Assembly: GCF_000418325.1 (NCBI RefSeq)
Contig: NC_021658.1
Location: 3,348,001-3,412,000 of the forward strand
Source: Sorangium cellulosum So0157-2
Lineage (GTDB): Bacteria; Myxococcota_A; Polyangia; Polyangiales; Polyangiaceae
Direction: 5' to 3'
Length of the DNA: 64,000 nucleotides
The first letter of the stretch is position 1. The number at the start of each line of letters is the position of its first letter. The notes beneath the pieces are model-generated. The model was given only the letters and a program-made list of their open reading frames with translations. It was not told where the DNA came from and did not search any database. A program made the translations under genes and the position numbers. Positions 62,263 through 64,000 of this stretch are shown in pieces.

Positions 62263-63447
62263 ATGCGATTCCCGCCGGAAAGGTGTTCATCCAGAGTCCC
62301 GTCTGCCCCCAGCGCGCCTGTCGCGTGCGGCGAAAGGCCCCGGCGCTTCCGCGCCGGGAGCTGTGCGCTGCTCGCGGGCGCGCTCGCGGCCGCGCTGTCC
62401 GCGGGCTGCAGCAAGAAGGAGGAGCCCATGGGCGCGCCGCCGCCGCCGCCGCCGGCCGCGAAGCCGGCCGCGTGCGCGGACGGCGGCGGGACGATCAGCG
62501 ACGCGGCGAGCGCGCCGTTCTTCCCGCGCACGACGGGCGGGTTCTGCCTCGATCCGAACGGCGCCGCGAAGACGTTCGGCGAATCGGCGCCCCTGCCGCT
62601 CGACAGCATCTGCGACATGTTCGACGGGGAGTGCGAGATCTACAAGGGATTCGGGGTGCGGCGGGTGGTCGAGGCGCGCTACGTGAGCGGCGCCGGCGGC
62701 TCGGCGACGGTCGACGTGCACCTCTCGAAGTTCGGGTCCACCGAGGGCGCCTACGGGATGTTCACGAAGCGCACCGTGGGCGACGGCGACCCCGCCGACG
62801 AGGCGACGCCGCGCCAGATCGACGGCGGCGGCGCGGCGGCGATGGGGGTCGGGAACGCGTACCTCTGGCGCGGGCAGTACCTCGCCGAGATCACCTACAA
62901 CGACGAGGCGCTGGCCGAGGCGGCGCTCAAGTCGTCGAGCGAGAAGGTCCTGCCGGGGCTCGTGAAGGAGATGGGCTCGAAGCTGCCCGGCGAGCCGTCG
63001 CTGCCGCCGGCGGCGGCGGCGCTCCCCAAGGACAACATGATCCCGCTCGGGGTCCGCTACGAGACCAAGGACGTGCTCGGGGTCGACGGCGCGGGGCCCG
63101 GCGCGTTCGGCTATTACAAGGAGGTCGACAAGCGCTACCGGGTGGCCGCGATCGTGCGGGCCGACGTCGATCAGGCCAAGGACGTGCTGTCGACGCTGGC
63201 GAAGCTGCCGGGCGCCGTCCGGGAGAAGGGCATCGGCGACGGCTCGGTGCGCCTCATGCACAAGGAGGGCGAGAGCCCCGCCACCGAGTGGATCTTCGCC
63301 CGCGCCGACAAGACCGTCTACGGGGTCGGCGACGAGGCCCGCGTGCTCCGCAGCGGCATGACGGCCGACGAGCACGCGAAGCTGACGCTGACCAAGGAAG
63401 AGAAGTCGGCGAGGCTGAAGAAGATCGTCACCGCGCCGGCGCGCTGA
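62263..63447 (+). CDS. Hypothetical lipoprotein, DUF6599-like
   Basis: 394 residues from ATG 62263; an upstream in-frame ATG at 62245 is possible. The signal ends LAAALSAGC, then SKKEE and a Pro-rich linker. The mature core has two similar halves (VHLSKFGSTEGAYGMFTKR, AYLWRGQYLAEITYNDEA; then GYYKEVDKRYRVAAIVRADV), a pattern of unnamed myxobacterial lipoproteins often annotated DUF6599. No catalytic residues are evident. It is divergent from the pilus operon. Confidence 0.65.
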   Translation: MRFPPERCSSRVPSAPSAPVACGERPRRFRAGSCALLAGALAAALSAGCSKKEEPMGAPPPPPPAAKPAACADGGGTISDAASAPFFPRTTGGFCLDPNGAAKTFGESAPLPLDSICDMFDGECEIYKGFGVRRVVEARYVSGAGGSATVDVHLSKFGSTEGAYGMFTKRTVGDGDPADEATPRQIDGGGAAAMGVGNAYLWRGQYLAEITYNDEALAEAALKSSSEKVLPGLVKEMGSKLPGEPSLPPAAAALPKDNMIPLGVRYETKDVLGVDGAGPGAFGYYKEVDKRYRVAAIVRADVDQAKDVLSTLAKLPGAVREKGIGDGSVRLMHKEGESPATEWIFARADKTVYGVGDEARVLRSGMTADEHAKLTLTKEEKSARLKKIVTAPAR

Positions 63448-63567
63448 GCGCGCGGGCGAACGGGTCGCTCACGGCGCCGCGGCGCCGTTCGGGCCTGCGC
63501 CGCCCGGGCTGGCGGCGCTGCGGCGCCGTTCGGGCCTGCGGCGCCACGGGCCTGCGGCGCCGCGCGC
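63448..63567. repeat. Short GC-rich direct repeats in a convergent spacer
   Basis: GCGGCGCCGTTCGGGCCTGCG occurs twice (about 63478 and 63520) with further GGCGCC words, between convergent genes. The symmetric GGCGCC words could fold into hairpins acting as a bidirectional terminator, but there is no U-run. Confidence 0.5.
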
Positions 63568-64000
63568 TCACTGCGTGCGGAGGATGACGTGGAAGCCGAA
63601 CGGCGTCTCGACGAGGTCGCTCACCTCGCCGACCTTGATCTTCTCGAGGCCCGCCTGAAACTCCGGGACCATGGCGCCCTTCGGGAACTTGCCGAGGTCG
63701 CCGCCGCGCCGGTCCGCGCCCGGCTCGTCCGAGTACTCCTTCACGATGTCCGCGAACTTGCTCGGGTCGGCCTTGGCCTTCTTCATGGCCTCGGTCGCGC
63801 GGGCCTTCGCCTCCTCCTTCGTGCGCGTGATCGTCGCGGGCGCGCGCCGGCTCCCCTGGTACATGACGAGCAGGTGCTTCGCGCCGAACATCTCCCGGGG
63901 CGGCTGCGCCGACTTCGCCGGACGGGGCGTCGGGGCGGGCGCGGGAGGCGCGGCGGCGGCCGTGTGCGCGTGATCGTCCGGCTCCGGGGCGACAGGGGCG
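63568..64000 (-). CDS. Parvulin-type peptidyl-prolyl isomerase, 5' end outside window
   Basis: The frame is open to the window edge, so the N-terminus is missing. 143 residues are seen: a Pro/Ala/His linker (about 36 residues) and a rotamase domain with AKHLLVMYQGS, KADPSKFADIVKEYSDEPGADRRGGDLGKFPKGAMVPEF (landmarks) and VSDLVETPFGFHVILRTQ ending at the stop. These are the conserved parvulin (PpiC/PrsA) motifs. A PpiC-type enzyme with a linker is often a periplasmic folding helper, but the signal region is not visible. Confidence 0.88.
   Translation of the reverse strand, partial: APVAPEPDDHAHTAAAAPPAPAPTPRPAKSAQPPREMFGAKHLLVMYQGSRRAPATITRTKEEAKARATEAMKKAKADPSKFADIVKEYSDEPGADRRGGDLGKFPKGAMVPEFQAGLEKIKVGEVSDLVETPFGFHVILRTQ

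Overview
The window is very GC-rich DNA with few bases between genes. Several traits suggest a myxobacterium of the Sorangium/Polyangium type (Polyangiales): many Ser/Thr kinase-like proteins, formylglycine-generating-enzyme (FGE) domains fused to other modules, Ala/Pro-rich lipoproteins, type IV pilus minor pilins and a soluble transhydrogenase. This is inferred from gene content; no rRNA or other taxonomic marker beyond a partial rplC is present.

Layout. 2-1290: the end of rplC followed by rlmE, an unusual neighbour for rplC. 1337-5706 (minus): a defence or toxin-antitoxin-like locus. It holds a truncated metallophosphoesterase, a NACHT-HEAT protein that has lost its P-loop and carries a HipA N-terminal (HipS-like) domain at its C-terminus, and a HipA C-terminal kinase. 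5966-6782: 19 copies of a 43-bp repeat arranged as 129-bp trimers. 6910-12216 (minus): glutaryl-CoA dehydrogenase, an L,D-transpeptidase lipoprotein and a DNRLRE-FGE lipoprotein. 12761-20698 (minus): a compact eight-gene operon (SDR, RidA, MarR, enoyl-CoA hydratase, acyl-CoA dehydrogenase, Old Yellow Enzyme-like reductase, benzoate-CoA-ligase-type enzyme, creatininase-family amidase), probably degrading an aromatic, perhaps amino-aromatic, acid as its CoA thioester. 21559-27684: a less GC-rich, probably acquired cluster with a desaturase, an amidinotransferase, a formyltransferase, a trans-sulfuration-type PLP enzyme and a PLP decarboxylase; it looks like a small, unrecognised guanidino metabolite pathway.

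28385-34395: a lipoprotein hydrolase, a SUKH-like protein, a Uma2-type nuclease and a TIR-kinase-FGE fusion. 34439-39981: SthA, a TPR protein, a GT-C-like membrane protein, a lipase-like hydrolase and an envelope protein. 40134-46729: small Cys-rich lipoproteins, a palindromic-repeat intergenic region, a PEGA-type protein coupled to a pseudokinase, and two lipoproteins. 46774-51485 (minus): a truncated tyrosine recombinase and a 1312-residue kinase-ATPase-TPR regulator. 51666-54666 (minus): gcvT-gcvH-gcvPA. 54755-62185 (minus): an overlapping type IV pilus operon (FimT/GspH, PilV, PilW, PilX, PilY1, lipoprotein). 62263-64000: a DUF-type lipoprotein and a 5'-truncated parvulin PPIase.

The best candidates for something undescribed are the metallophosphoesterase/NACHT/HEAT/HipS-HipT locus and the amidinotransferase-formyltransferase-PLP cluster. 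The TIR-kinase-FGE protein and the aromatic-CoA operon come next. No rRNA, tRNA or CRISPR array was recognised.
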